34,243 nt of DNA from positions 1 to 34,243 of the forward strand of contig JALSJN010000005.1 of assembly GCA_026989335.1 (NCBI GenBank). Reading direction: 5' to 3'. Source of the stretch: Thiotrichaceae bacterium. Lineage in GTDB: Bacteria; Pseudomonadota; Gammaproteobacteria; Thiotrichales; Thiotrichaceae. Shown here piece by piece: positions 8,578-17,920 of the stretch. Under the pieces are notes generated by a model. That model had not been told where the DNA came from and did no database searches. It saw only the letters and a list, made by a program, of their open reading frames with translations. A program made the translations under genes and the position numbers. The first letter of the stretch is position 1; each line of letters begins with the position of its first letter.

Positions 8578-9570
8578 GACGTGTTCTACTAGACGAAGCA
8601 TGTTACATGTGTAGCCGTACTCGTTGTCGTACCAAGAAACCACTTTAACAAACGTGTCATCTAGTGCAATACCTGCACCTTCATCAAAGATTGAAGAAGC
8701 ACTGAATCCACGGAAATCAGAAGATACAACGCTTTCATTTGTGTACGCTAATGTGCCTTTCATTGAACCCTCAGAAGCTTCTTTGACTTTTGCACAAATT
8801 TCTTCGTATGTTGCTGGTTTGTCTAGTTCACACGTTAAATCAACCACAGAAACGTCAACTGAAGGAATACGGAAAGCCATACCTGTTAGTTTGCCGTTAA
8901 GCTCAGGTAATACGATGCCTACTGCTTTAGCAGCGCCCGTTGATGAAGGGATGATGTTCTCAAATACTGCACGACCACCACGCCAATCTTTCATTGAAGG
9001 GCCGTCAACAGTCTTTTGTGTAGCAGTAGCTGCATGAACAGTCGTCATTAGACCACGCTTTAAGCCCCAGTTATCGTTGATAACTTTAGCAATAGGCGCT
9101 AAACAGTTTGTTGTACAAGATGCTGCAGAAACGATCGCTTGTCCGTCGTAAGAGTCATGGTTAACACCGTATACAAACATTGGCGTATCATCTTTAGCAG
9201 GTGCAGATTGAACAACTTTCTTAGCACCAGCATCAATATGAGCCTGACAACTTTCTGTTGTTAGGAAGAAACCCGTACAATCAATAACGATATCTGCACC
9301 GATGTCGCCCCACTTAAGATCAGCCGGGTTACGCTCCGCTGTTAAGCGGATTTTATTACCGTCTACTGTGAAAGAGGTATCATCCACCGCTGTTACTTCA
9401 CCGTCAAAACGACCATGAGCCGTATCATATTTAAGCATATATGCTAGATAATCATTATCAAGCAAGTCGTTAATACCTACTACTTCAAGACTCGGGAAGT
9501 CTTTTTTAATTGCACGGAAAACCATGCGTCCGATACGGCCAAAACCGTTAATTCCAACTTTAGTTGTCAT
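8572..9570 (-). CDS. gap: Glyceraldehyde-3-phosphate dehydrogenase, type I
   Basis: Phosphorylating, NAD-dependent oxidation of glyceraldehyde 3-phosphate to 1,3-bisphosphoglycerate. The Rossmann start [11 protein letters not shown] (5-15) is intact. Asp35 in GINDLLD argues for NAD over NADP. The catalytic Cys152 lies in [12 protein letters not shown], with His179 in TTVHAAT as its base. The length of 332 residues is typical. AAGGAG sits before the ATG. It follows tkt with a 70-bp gap holding a GC-rich hairpin, and its stop codon lies inside the 127-bp palindrome shared with the pgk leader. Expected to be cotranscribed with pgk, with structured RNA between them. Confidence 0.96.
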   Translation of the reverse strand: MTTKVGINGFGRIGRMVFRAIKKDFPSLEVVGINDLLDNDYLAYMLKYDTAHGRFDGEVTAVDDTSFTVDGNKIRLTAERNPADLKWGDIGADIVIDCTGFFLTTESCQAHIDAGAKKVVQSAPAKDDTPMFVYGVNHDSYDGQAIVSAASCTTNCLAPIAKVINDNWGLKRGLMTTVHAATATQKTVDGPSMKDWRGGRAVFENIIPSSTGAAKAVGIVLPELNGKLTGMAFRIPSVDVSVVDLTCELDKPATYEEICAKVKEASEGSMKGTLAYTNESVVSSDFRGFSASSIFDEGAGIALDDTFVKVVSWYDNEYGYTCNMLRLVEHVS

Positions 9571-9610
9571 GGGGGGAAACTCCTTTAAGTTATAAATAAT
9601 GTAAATAAAT

Positions 9611-9633
9611 ACGCCCTGAAAAATACAGGGCGT
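9611..9633 (-). terminator. Hairpin between tkt and gap, weak terminator
   Basis: On the minus strand ACGCCCTG pairs with CAGGGCGT over a 7-base loop, just after the tkt stop. It is followed by ATTTATTTAC rather than a clean T-run. Partial termination or an RNA processing/stability stem between tkt and gap is therefore more likely than full termination. Confidence 0.5.
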
Positions 9634-9640
9634 GAATAAT

Positions 9641-11650
9641 TTAAGCTAGCTCTTCTATCGCTTTAGACACCGCGTCGGTCGTAATACCAAAGTACTCAAA
9701 CAGTTCTGGTGCTGGCGCTGACTCACCGAAGGTAGTCATGCCAATTACTTTGCCGTTAGTACCCACGTATTTCCACCAGCCATCCATAATAGCTGCTTCA
9801 ACCGCAACACGTGCAGTAACTGCTGCAGGCAATACAGACTCTTTGTAAGCATCATCTTGTTGTTCAAACACTTCAACCGAAGGCATTGAAACAACACGGA
9901 CTTTCTTTGATGAAGCTTCTGCCGCTTCCATCGCAAGATGTACTTCAGAACCTGTAGCCATAACAATAACGTCTGGTGTTCCGTCCGTATCTTTAAGGAT
10001 GTAACCACCCTTTTCAATATTGGTGGTCGTTGCTTCATCACGCTTTTGGAAAGGTAAGTTTTGACGTGAGAAGATTAATACCGAAGGACGAGCCTTATTT
10101 TTGATTGCGTCTTTCCATGCTACCGCTGTTTCAACCGTATCACATGGTCTCCACACTGCCATATTAGGTATCATACGCAAAGTTGGGATTTGCTCAACCG
10201 CCTGATGCGTCGGACCATCTTCACCTAAACCGATTGAATCGTGTGTGTAAACAAAGATGGTACGAATCTTCATTAATGCTGCCATGCGTAGCGCGTTACG
10301 TGCGTACTCAGAGAACATTAAGAAAGTCGCGCCGTAAGGCATCAAACCGCCATGAAGTGTCACACCATTCATGATTGCAGACATACCAAACTCACGAACA
10401 CCGTAAGAAATATAGTTGCCCGCAAAGTTCATGTCAGCAGAACCGTGATCATCATTAATACGCACTGATTTATCGTTAAACGTATTATTTGATGGAGAAA
10501 GATCCGCCGATCCGCCTAAGAATTCAGGAAGCAGTGGAGCAAAACCATTTAGAGCACCTTTAGATGCTACACGAGTTGCTGGAGACTCTTCTTTAGCATT
10601 CACTTCTGCAATAAACTTGTTAGCTTGCGCTTCAAAGTCAGCAGGAAGATCACCCGCCATACGACGTTTAAACTCTGCTGCTTCAGCAGGGTAAGCGGCT
10701 TCATACGCAGCAAACTTTTCATTCCATGCCGCTTCTTTCGCCTTGCCTGCTTCTTTAGCGTCCCAAGCCGCATAAATATCAGCAGGGATTTCAAATGGCG
10801 CGTGATCCCAACCCATGTTTTTACGTGCATCAGCAAGAGCCGCTTCGCCCAGTGCTTCACCGTGGATGTTATGCCCGCCTTCTTTCTTATCACCTGCCGT
10901 ACCGATACCTTTTCCGATCACTGTTTTACAACAGATTAATGAAGGCTTCTCCGATGCAATTGCCGCTTCAGTTGCTGCTTTAATTGCATCAGCATCGTGA
11001 CCGTCGATAGACTGAACGTGCCAGTTAGATGCTTCAAAACGCATCGGCGTATTATCCACAAACCAGCCATCGACATTACCGTCGATGGAAATATTGTTAT
11101 CGTCGTAGAAACAAATAAGTTTACTAAGACCAAAAGAACCCGCAAGAGAGATTGCCTCTTGTGAGATTCCTTCCATCAAACAACCATCGCCTAAGAAAAC
11201 GTAAGTGTTGTGATCAACAATCTCGTGACCGTCTTTATTGAACTGAGCCGCCATGACTTTTTCAGCCAGTGCAAAACCCACTGCGTTTGTAATACCTTGG
11301 CCTAGCGGACCAGTCGTCGTCTCGATTCCTGGCGCGTAGCCGTACTCTGGGTGACCCGGAGTTTTAGAATGCAATTTACGAAAACCTTTAAGGTCATCAA
11401 TCGAAAGATCGTAACCCGTTAAATGAAGCACTGAATAAGGCAGCATTGATCCATGCCCGTTAGACATAATGAAACGGTCGCGATCAGCCCAATCTGGGTT
11501 AGTCGGGTTATGATTCATGAAGTCGTTGTATAATACTTCTGCTATATCAGCCATTCCCATAGGTGCACCAGGGTGACCAGAATTAGGGATTTGAACAGCG
11601 TCCATAGTAAGAGCGCGTATGGCGTTAGCCAGCGTTGTACGATTTGACAT
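9641..11650 (-). CDS. tkt: Transketolase
   Basis: Thiamine-diphosphate enzyme that moves two-carbon units between sugar phosphates, linking glycolysis to the pentose phosphate or Calvin/RuMP cycles. The 669-residue protein has the full three-domain length. His26 (SGHPGAP) and His66 (SNGHGSML) are active-site histidines. GDGCLMEG (154-161) starts the diphosphate/Mg motif that ends near DDNNISID (183-190). The pyrimidine domain has [20 protein letters not shown] residues as [16 protein letters not shown], and the C-terminal domain is complete. A clean AAGGAG lies before the ATG. It heads the row with gap, pgk, pyk and fba on the minus strand. Confidence 0.96.
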   Translation of the reverse strand: MSNRTTLANAIRALTMDAVQIPNSGHPGAPMGMADIAEVLYNDFMNHNPTNPDWADRDRFIMSNGHGSMLPYSVLHLTGYDLSIDDLKGFRKLHSKTPGHPEYGYAPGIETTTGPLGQGITNAVGFALAEKVMAAQFNKDGHEIVDHNTYVFLGDGCLMEGISQEAISLAGSFGLSKLICFYDDNNISIDGNVDGWFVDNTPMRFEASNWHVQSIDGHDADAIKAATEAAIASEKPSLICCKTVIGKGIGTAGDKKEGGHNIHGEALGEAALADARKNMGWDHAPFEIPADIYAAWDAKEAGKAKEAAWNEKFAAYEAAYPAEAAEFKRRMAGDLPADFEAQANKFIAEVNAKEESPATRVASKGALNGFAPLLPEFLGGSADLSPSNNTFNDKSVRINDDHGSADMNFAGNYISYGVREFGMSAIMNGVTLHGGLMPYGATFLMFSEYARNALRMAALMKIRTIFVYTHDSIGLGEDGPTHQAVEQIPTLRMIPNMAVWRPCDTVETAVAWKDAIKNKARPSVLIFSRQNLPFQKRDEATTTNIEKGGYILKDTDGTPDVIVMATGSEVHLAMEAAEASSKKVRVVSMPSVEVFEQQDDAYKESVLPAAVTARVAVEAAIMDGWWKYVGTNGKVIGMTTFGESAPAPELFEYFGITTDAVSKAIEELA

Positions 11651-12005
11651 TAAAGGCTCTCCTTAGAGTTTAATTATAATTTATAAAATGATAATAGATT
11701 GCTGTATAGCCTATTAAACATCAACTTCCGCATACTAAGATGATAAGAAAGCCATATAGAAATCTATTATATAATCCGTAAGCACGACCACTAGCTATTA
11801 GCATTATAAGAAGAAACAACGCTCAAGGCATGAGTTACTTTGACAATGCAAGTTGTGCTTTCTTTGTTAATTAAGCGGGGGACAAAGAAAATTGGAGCTG
11901 GTATTGTGTCCGAGTTGACGAAAATGAGCAACATCTAATTTGGGATATGATGCGAATTTTGACCAGCTGAGAAAATTTGGTGATTAGCTGCAAACCTAAA
12001 AGCAA
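11651..12005. other. 355-bp intergenic region between tkt and tesA
   Basis: AT-rich spacer holding the tkt leader, whose promoter I could not place with confidence. A 9-bp inverted repeat TTTCTTTGT/ACAAAGAAA lies at 11859-11890. On the plus strand two short in-frame stretches, MSYFDNASCAFFVN (from 11829) then a stop, then GDKENWSWYCVRVDENEQ onward to a stop at about 11970, look protein-like because of the Trp-rich middle. They may be a relic of a lost gene. I do not recognise the family. Confidence 0.3.
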
Positions 12006-12638
12006 TTAGTTTTTAAGCAGTTTTATAACGACAGGTAAAACACTCTTTAAAATAATCGGCTGAGCTTTTGCCGTCGGATGTAATTCATCTTCTTGTAATA
12101 ACGATAAATCAATAATGACCTTTTCCAAGAAAAACGGAATAAAAGGCAAGTCATACTGTTTTGCTAAATCTTTAAAAACCTGCTCAAACTTTTGCGAATA
12201 AGCAACACCATAGTTTGGTGGGATTTTCATACCGAGTAAAATAACTTTTGCATTCGCTTTTTGCGCCAGCTTAATCATTTCATTCAAATTATTTTTAGTT
12301 ACATTTGGCGGGATACCGCGCAAGCCATCATTTGCACCAAGTTCTAAAATAACATAATCAGGTTTTACCCTTTTTAAAGCTCTCGGCAAGCGCGTTAAAC
12401 CACCCTGAGTCGTTTCGCCACTAACGCTCCCATTATTAATATCCACTTTTACACTTGTCTTACTGAGCTTTTCGCGCATCAAATTGACCCAGCCTTTTTC
12501 AACAGGAATCCCGTACGCTGCGCTAAGGCTGTCGCCCCACACGAGTATTTTTTGGTTGGCGCTGGCAGTGTTTATGCTCGTTATTAACAGTACTATTGTT
12601 AGAAAAACCTGCTTGATATTGCTCAAATTGAAACCCAT
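12006..12638 (-). CDS. tesA: Acyl-CoA thioesterase I / lysophospholipase L1, periplasmic SGNH hydrolase
   Basis: SGNH hydrolase cleaving acyl thioesters and lysophospholipids in the periplasm. The start at 12638 gives 210 residues with a clear signal peptide (MGFNLSNIKQ, hydrophobic 11-20, cleavage near TASA-NQ at 27-28). A longer frame would run across the ybbA start, and this ATG has an AGAGAG site. Catalytic blocks: GDSLSAAYG with Ser37, Gly77 in block II, GANDG with Asn103 (101-105), and DELHPT with Asp184 and His187. Divergent from ybbA-ybbP, the arrangement known from E. coli, which strengthens the name. The 50-bp divergent gap has a symmetric ATTATAAT that may serve as the -10 region in both directions. 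Confidence 0.92.
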   Translation of the reverse strand: MGFNLSNIKQVFLTIVLLITSINTASANQKILVWGDSLSAAYGIPVEKGWVNLMREKLSKTSVKVDINNGSVSGETTQGGLTRLPRALKRVKPDYVILELGANDGLRGIPPNVTKNNLNEMIKLAQKANAKVILLGMKIPPNYGVAYSQKFEQVFKDLAKQYDLPFIPFFLEKVIIDLSLLQEDELHPTAKAQPIILKSVLPVVIKLLKN

Positions 12639-12688
12639 AGTAAACTTCTCTCTGTGTTTATAACACTTCATTATAATAGGGTTGGATA

Positions 12689-13417
12689 GTGAATAATCAA
12701 AAAGATTCCATAGCAGCATTCTCAGCAATAAAATCATCATCAACATCTCCTGTAATCCATTGCAAAGGTTTGAGAAAGCAGCTGGCAACCACAACCAATA
12801 CACAGCTATTAATCTTAGATAATATCAATCTCGATATTGCACAAGGTGAATCGGTAGCAATTACGGGTGCATCGGGTTCTGGTAAAACGACCCTATTGGG
12901 TTTATTAGCAGGTTTAGATATCCCCAGCGATGGTGAAGTTAAACTCCTTGGCAAAGCACTTTCGCCGCTAAACGAAGATCAACGTGCTAATTTGCGATTA
13001 GGAAAAGTTGGCTTTGTGTTTCAGTCCTTTCATTTGATGGATAATTTAACCGCCTTAGAAAACGTTATGCTACCGCTAGAATTAGACAGCAGCAGCCAAA
13101 CGATTCGTCAACGAGCATTAGAGGCTTTAAAGCAGGTCGGGCTTGAAAAAAGAAGCTCACACCTGCCCACACAATTATCAGGTGGCGAACAACAACGTGT
13201 TGCATTAGCACGTGCCTTTGTGAGCCAGCCAGCTGTTTTATTTGCGGATGAGCCAACAGGTAATTTAGATCGAAATACGGGCGAAGAAATCATCACCCTA
13301 TTGTTTGAAATGCAGCAAAAAAATAACACCACACTGGTAATGGTAACCCACGACGATAGTCTGGCAGAGCGTTGCCAGACGCACTATAAATTAGTCGATG
13401 GGGAAATCACAACGTGA
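12689..13417 (+). CDS. ybbA: ABC transporter ATP-binding protein YbbA
   Basis: ATPase of the LolD/MacB-type ABC family, expected to power the membrane partner encoded next. Walker A GASGSGKT is at 60-67, the Q-loop in FVFQSFHL near 109-116, the signature LSGGEQQR at 163-170, Walker B VLFADEPTGNLD at 183-194, and the H-loop histidine at 221. The 242-residue length suits the family, with a somewhat long N-terminus. The GTG start at 12689 follows TATAAT (12672-12677) by only 12 bases, so the leader would be very short. Its stop overlaps the ybbP start by four bases (GTGA), pointing to coupled translation. The cargo of YbbA-YbbP is not established; an envelope or lipid-linked role fits tesA next door. 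Confidence 0.9.
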   Translation: MNNQKDSIAAFSAIKSSSTSPVIHCKGLRKQLATTTNTQLLILDNINLDIAQGESVAITGASGSGKTTLLGLLAGLDIPSDGEVKLLGKALSPLNEDQRANLRLGKVGFVFQSFHLMDNLTALENVMLPLELDSSSQTIRQRALEALKQVGLEKRSSHLPTQLSGGEQQRVALARAFVSQPAVLFADEPTGNLDRNTGEEIITLLFEMQQKNNTTLVMVTHDDSLAERCQTHYKLVDGEITT

Positions 13418-15864
13418 AAAAACTATTTTCCGATTGGCAGCGATTCTGGCGCTTAGCCGAAATGCGCTTGCTGCTTCTTGCCTTATTAGTTGCAGTGGTT
13501 GCGGTAACTTCGGTGGGTTTTTTTACGGATCGCGCCGATAGGGCGATGAGCCAGCAAGCCACCACCATGCTTGGTGGTGATATGGTTTTAGTCTCTACGC
13601 GACCGATTAACCCCGAGTTTATAGCAGAAGCTGAAAAACGCGGATTACGTAGCGCCGAAACAATCAGCTTTCCAAGCATGGTATCGGCACTTGATAGTAG
13701 CGATAAGTTTCAATTAGCACAGATTAAAGCCGTCTCCTTAAATTATCCTTTGCATGGCACAATTGAAGTCAGCGAGACAGCCACGAGTGCTGTCAGTAAC
13801 GCCTCATTAATAAATCTGCAAAATAATGAGGTACTCGCCGAATCTCGTTTATTTATTGCGCTGGATGCAAGCGCAGGAAAGCCCGTCCAGCTGGGTAAAA
13901 TGCAAGTTCGTTTAGCGCGTTTTATCCGCAAGATGCCGGATCAATCCACCAGCGCCTTTCAACTTGCACCCAAGTTAATATTACCGATGAAAATGCTTAA
14001 ACAAACAGGTTTATTAACACCTGCTAGTCGTGCCAGTTTTAGCCAATTATTTGCAGGTGGTGCGGGCGAAATTAAAGATTTTAGAGCATGGTTAAAACCA
14101 CAACTAAAAAAAACAGAGTCCATTCGCACCTTAGATGATGGCTTGCCCACCGTTCAACAAGCCTTACAACGTGGTCAACGCTTTTTGAAAATGGCATCCT
14201 TGCTAGCGGTTATTTTGGCAGGAGCGGGTATTGCTCTAAGCAGTTACAGCCTCACTCAACATGAAACCCCAGCCGTTGCAGTGTTAAAAACAATGGGGGC
14301 TTCGCGTCGGCAAATTTTAAATCGTTATTTAAGTCAATTATTTATTAGTGCAACAATTGCAGGAATAGTTGGTTCGGCGCTGGGTTATTTTATCCAATTT
14401 TTTCTAGCCCAATACTTACAAAGCTTTGTTGGTCAAAATCTACCCAGCGCCAGCTTATGGCCAGTTTTCACGGGTTTATTAACCGCGTGGCTGATGGTTC
14501 TTGGTTTTTCTGCACCGCACTTATTACGCCTCATTAACACCGCACCGATTCACATTTTACAAGGGCAAAATAAACAAGCAAACACATCGAAGTTGTTTTC
14601 AGCTTTTGCTTTAAGCTTAGCCGTTTTATTGTTAATGTGGTTACAAACACAGGATTTAAAACTTAGTATTACTTTATTAATCGGGGTGCTTTTCGCCATT
14701 GTCATTTTTTGGGGAGCCGCGCTTCTCATGCTAACTTTAATTCGCAAAATAGGCGAACGCTTTCGCCTACCAAAAGCCAATCACCGCATGGCTTTAATGG
14801 TGGTAGTATTTGGCATTGGGCTGTTTAGCTTATTGTTATTAACTACGTTACGTGGCGACCTTATTAACCGCTGGCAAGCCAGTTTACCCAGCGATGCACC
14901 TAATCATTTTTTAATCAATATCCAGCCCGATGAAGTTGCGCCACTACAACGCTTACTCGCAAAAGAAGCCATCGAAACACCGCTCTACCCAATGGTACTA
15001 GGGCGCTTGGTTAAAATTAATGACAAGACAGTATCTGAAGAAGATTACGATAATCAACGCGCCAAACGCTTATTAATCCGCGAGTTTAACATGTCGGCAA
15101 ATGCAAGCATGCCGCTGGGTAACAAAGTGATAGTGGGCGAATGGTTTGCGGTAGATGCTTCAAACGGTTTATCAGTAGAAGAAGGCATTGCCGAAACACT
15201 GCATTTGAAAATGGGCGATAGCATCACCTTTGATATTGCAGGCGAGCAAATCACCCAGAAAATTATCAGCTTGCGCTCGGTAAAATGGGACAGCATGCGC
15301 CCCAACTTTTTTGTCATGATGGCACCCAAAGCATTTGATGATCAGCCCAAAACATACATTACTAGCATTCATATCAGTGATGCTAAAAAATCCGTACTAC
15401 CGGCTATTATCAAACAATTCCCCAGTGTCACCGATATCGATATAACCGCCATAATGACCCTAGTACGTGACCTCATTAACAAAGCGGCGTTTGCTGTGCA
15501 GGCGATATTTTTATTCACTCTAGTGGCGGGCGTAGTGGTGTTATTCGCGGCATTACAGTCACAAAAAGCGTTACGTCGTAAAGAAATCGCCATCTTAAAA
15601 TCACTCGGCGCAAGCCGCGCCTATTTACGCCGCAGCCTGCTATTAGAATTTGCCATTATAGGAGGCCTAGCAGGTTTCTTAGCCAGCATATTGGCATTGG
15701 TTGCAGGAAACATCGCGGCCTATTTATTGTTTGATTTAAACCCCGAAATGAATCTTAGCTTGATTTTAACAGGGACATTATTGGGTGCGCTACTAGTCAG
15801 TATCGCGGGTTATTTGAATGTGCGCGGTTTGTTATCGGTTTTGCCTGTTTCGTTGTTTAGGTAG
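13414..15864 (+). CDS. ybbP: ABC transporter permease YbbP, two FtsX-like domains
   Basis: Large inner-membrane permease of 816 residues, the usual YbbP size. An N-terminal membrane segment (about 18-38) is followed by a periplasmic part. Then comes a first FtsX block with membrane spans at about 260-280, 305-335 and 350-370 (motif VLKTMGASRRQIL near 289-301). A middle region with two further spans and a second periplasmic part follows, then the closing FtsX block with three spans near 690-712, 735-765 and 785-805 (motif EIAILKSLGASRAYLRR). This duplicated core is the hallmark of the YbbP/LolCE-like type VII ABC group. The GTG start overlaps ybbA. Works with YbbA; substrate unknown. Confidence 0.9.
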   Translation: MKKLFSDWQRFWRLAEMRLLLLALLVAVVAVTSVGFFTDRADRAMSQQATTMLGGDMVLVSTRPINPEFIAEAEKRGLRSAETISFPSMVSALDSSDKFQLAQIKAVSLNYPLHGTIEVSETATSAVSNASLINLQNNEVLAESRLFIALDASAGKPVQLGKMQVRLARFIRKMPDQSTSAFQLAPKLILPMKMLKQTGLLTPASRASFSQLFAGGAGEIKDFRAWLKPQLKKTESIRTLDDGLPTVQQALQRGQRFLKMASLLAVILAGAGIALSSYSLTQHETPAVAVLKTMGASRRQILNRYLSQLFISATIAGIVGSALGYFIQFFLAQYLQSFVGQNLPSASLWPVFTGLLTAWLMVLGFSAPHLLRLINTAPIHILQGQNKQANTSKLFSAFALSLAVLLLMWLQTQDLKLSITLLIGVLFAIVIFWGAALLMLTLIRKIGERFRLPKANHRMALMVVVFGIGLFSLLLLTTLRGDLINRWQASLPSDAPNHFLINIQPDEVAPLQRLLAKEAIETPLYPMVLGRLVKINDKTVSEEDYDNQRAKRLLIREFNMSANASMPLGNKVIVGEWFAVDASNGLSVEEGIAETLHLKMGDSITFDIAGEQITQKIISLRSVKWDSMRPNFFVMMAPKAFDDQPKTYITSIHISDAKKSVLPAIIKQFPSVTDIDITAIMTLVRDLINKAAFAVQAIFLFTLVAGVVVLFAALQSQKALRRKEIAILKSLGASRAYLRRSLLLEFAIIGGLAGFLASILALVAGNIAAYLLFDLNPEMNLSLILTGTLLGALLVSIAGYLNVRGLLSVLPVSLFR

Positions 15865-15865
15865 C

Positions 15866-16253
15866 CGTTTCAGCAATATTTTAGGCGTTGTTTTACATAA
15901 CTCATCGGCAAGTCGCTAAATAAGAAGGTTTGATTATGCCGTAGGGCGTTTCACCCTTATTTATTTAAAAGATAATTATGGTGCTTGTGAGATTGAACTT
16001 ACCCATAACTGGGATCAGACAGAAGATTACTCTATGGAAATAACTTTGGGCACATCGCATTTTCAGTAGGAAACATCTACGAATCTTGTCATACCCTACA
16101 AACTGAAGGTGCGACAATTTACTACCCCCTCGTGATGGGGCGATGGCTTCTGTAAAGCCACCCGATGGCATATCCATAGAACTACTCCAAAAAGGAGAGC
16201 CTCTAGCACCTGATTCATATTGGACTAATCAACCAACCATTGGTACTTGGTGA
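15866..16253 (+). pseudogene. Decayed glyoxalase/VOC-family gene (gloA-like)
   Basis: Three reading frames in series give one recognisable glyoxalase I/VOC protein. Frame one reads SNILGVVLHN, a TAA stop at 15917-15919, then FDYAVGRFTLIYL and EIELTHNWDQTEDYSM. After one missing base near 16035 it continues NFGHIAFSVGNIYESC and TLQTEGATIYYP. After another missing base near 16128 it ends RDGAMASVKPPDGISIELL and NQPTIGTW with TGA at 16251-16253. IELTHNW and PDGISIELLQKGE carry the expected metal-ligand glutamates. The N-terminal part up to SNILG is missing or lost next to the ybbP stop. At least one stop and two frameshifts make it non-functional. Intact, such a protein would detoxify methylglyoxal or a related compound. 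Confidence 0.8.
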
Positions 16254-16484
16254 TTTATCAAGTTTAAAATAAAGGAATGAAAATTAACGTGATAAAATAC
16301 AGCAGGACATACGGCTGGTCATTTATCATACCTTGTGACAGAAAAAGGTGAAGATAGGAGCCGTAAAAGGCTTTAAATAACTCAGTAGAAGCGTTTATAG
16401 TAATGAGACTGTGGAAAGATACTCAATATGATTAATCACATACCCATTTTAGTTAATAACGACTTCTAATAGCATGACAAATAC
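16254..16484. other. Non-coding stretch before the metK promoter
   Basis: AT-rich sequence after the glyoxalase relic. No reading frame, repeat or terminator could be supported in it. It may be further eroded gene sequence. Confidence 0.4.
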
Positions 16485-16513
16485 TTGAAAACAAATCTAA
16501 CGTAGTGTAAAAT
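16485..16513 (+). promoter_or_regulatory. Sigma-70 promoter of metK
   Basis: TTGAAA and TAAAAT with exactly 17 bases between them. Initiation about seven bases later would fall just before the first base of the SAH riboswitch at 16526. The agreement of spacing and position makes this convincing. Confidence 0.78.
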
Positions 16514-16525
16514 CCGTCTTCCAAT

Positions 16526-16623
16526 GTCTGAGGAGCGTTGCAATCTAACTGTCTGTTGTCAAACAGAACCATGTTAGGCTAGGCTCAGACGATTTGTTTA
16601 CTTACAAATTCGCAACGACGCTC
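16526..16623 (+). promoter_or_regulatory. SAH riboswitch upstream of metK
   Basis: The conserved order of the S-adenosylhomocysteine riboswitch is present. P1 is GTCTGAG (16526-16532) with CTCAGAC (16584-16590). GAGGAGCGTTGC follows the first strand and AGGCTCAG precedes P1 closure. After an accessory hairpin (ATTTGT/ACAAAT) comes GCAACGACGCTC, which pairs back to GAGCGTTGC as the pseudoknot. The metK ribosome site AAGGAG is about a dozen bases downstream. SAH riboswitches turn genes on when SAH is high. Placement before metK rather than ahcY, metF or metH is unusual as far as I recall. Confidence 0.9.
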
Positions 16624-16648
16624 AGCTATATTTTAAGGAGAACTTATT

Positions 16649-17803
16649 ATGGCTGGGAATCATCTATTTACTTCCGAGTCTGTATCAGCGGGTCACCCCG
16701 ATAAAATGGCAGATCAAATCTCTGATGCCATTCTTGATGCAATTCTAGAACAAGATACCGAAGCACGTGTTGCCTGTGAGACCATGGTTAAAACCGGCAT
16801 GGTTGTGCTTGCGGGTGAAGTCACCACTTCTGCCGTTATTGATTACGAAGCGATTGTTCGTGATGTTGTTAACGACATCGGTTATAACTCATCTGAAATT
16901 GGTTTTGATGGCGACTCATGTGCAGTACTTAACGCACTGGGCCAGCAATCCCCTGATATCGCGATGGGTGTTGATCGCGCGGATAAAGAATCACAAGGCG
17001 CTGGCGACCAAGGCTTAATGTTTGGTTACGCAAGCAATGAGACCGATGTTTTGATGCCTGCACCGATTACTTATTCGCATCTTCTTGTTGCAAAGCAAGC
17101 TGAGTTAATGAAAAACGGTGCATTGCCTTTTTTACGTCCTGATGCTAAATCTCAAGTAACCTTCCGTTACGAAAATGATAAGCCAGTAGCGATTGATGCG
17201 GTGGTGCTTTCTACACAACACAATCCTGATGTAAAACTATCTGACCTTCAAGAAGCGGTAATGGAAGAAATCGTTAAGCCGATTCTACCTTCTGAATGGT
17301 TAAATGCTGATACGCAATACCACATTAATCCAACTGGCAACTTTGTTATCGGTGGCCCAGTGGGTGACTGTGGTCTTACAGGTCGTAAAATTATCGTTGA
17401 TACGTACGGCGGAATGGCACGTCATGGTGGTGGCGCATTCTCTGGCAAAGATCCCTCAAAGGTTGACCGTTCTGCTGCATACGCAGGTCGTTATGTGGCT
17501 AAGAACATTGTTGCCGCTGGTCTGGCTGAGCGTTGCGAAATTCAGGTTTCTTACGCGATTGGCGTGGCTGAGCCAACTTCAATTTCGATTGATACGTTTG
17601 GCACAGGCACCATTGGCGATAATAAAATTGAAGCTTTAGTGCGTGAGCACTTTGATTTACGCCCTTACGGCATTCTTACCATGCTAGATTTGTTAAAGCC
17701 TATTTATAGACAAACAGCATCTTATGGTCACTTTGGTCGTGAAGATATTGGCTTACCTTGGGAAAAGACAGATAAAGCAGACGAGCTAAAAGCTAACGCT
17801 TAA
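16649..17803 (+). CDS. metK: S-adenosylmethionine synthetase
   Basis: Makes SAM from methionine and ATP in the cytosol as a tetramer. The length is 384 residues, the same as in E. coli. The substrate loop [17 protein letters not shown] (11-27), [12 protein letters not shown] (117-128) for ATP, and [19 protein letters not shown] for the triphosphate are all present, so the protein looks fully active. AAGGAG lies before the ATG. It is preceded by a promoter and an SAH riboswitch and followed after a short gap by a second SAH riboswitch and ahcY; there is no terminator between, so metK and ahcY can share a transcript. Confidence 0.97.
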   Translation: MAGNHLFTSESVSAGHPDKMADQISDAILDAILEQDTEARVACETMVKTGMVVLAGEVTTSAVIDYEAIVRDVVNDIGYNSSEIGFDGDSCAVLNALGQQSPDIAMGVDRADKESQGAGDQGLMFGYASNETDVLMPAPITYSHLLVAKQAELMKNGALPFLRPDAKSQVTFRYENDKPVAIDAVVLSTQHNPDVKLSDLQEAVMEEIVKPILPSEWLNADTQYHINPTGNFVIGGPVGDCGLTGRKIIVDTYGGMARHGGGAFSGKDPSKVDRSAAYAGRYVAKNIVAAGLAERCEIQVSYAIGVAEPTSISIDTFGTGTIGDNKIEALVREHFDLRPYGILTMLDLLKPIYRQTASYGHFGREDIGLPWEKTDKADELKANA

Positions 17804-17821
17804 TCTGGTACAACTATTCAA

Positions 17822-17899
17822 CACCTCTGAGGAGCGTTGCGTTTCTTTTAATGAGAGACAAGGCTCAGAGGTGAGACTATTTTTTTAACGACGCTCCTC
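17822..17899 (+). promoter_or_regulatory. SAH riboswitch upstream of ahcY
   Basis: Long P1 CACCTCTGAG (17822-17831) with CTCAGAGGTG (17864-17873). GAGGAGCGTTGC (17829-17840) is the conserved core and AACGACGCTCCTC (17887-17899) the pseudoknot strand. It lacks the extra hairpin seen in the metK copy. This is the classic SAH-riboswitch context. It begins only 18 bases after the metK stop and shows no terminator, suggesting control inside the transcript, perhaps at translation. The downstream start has only a weak GAGAAC ribosome site. Confidence 0.92.
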
Positions 17900-17920
17900 A
17901 ATTTTAATGAGAACAAACAA

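Noticed and set aside
11859..11890. Inverted repeat as a terminator of tkt or tesA
   Set aside because: It lies upstream of tkt and downstream of tesA but has no T-run on either strand, so I kept it only as a repeat.
12639..12803. Longer tesA reading frame extending to 12803
   Set aside because: The extra 55 residues resemble nothing, overlap the ybbA coding start, and would put the signal peptide in the interior. The ATG at 12638 has a ribosome site and a proper signal peptide.
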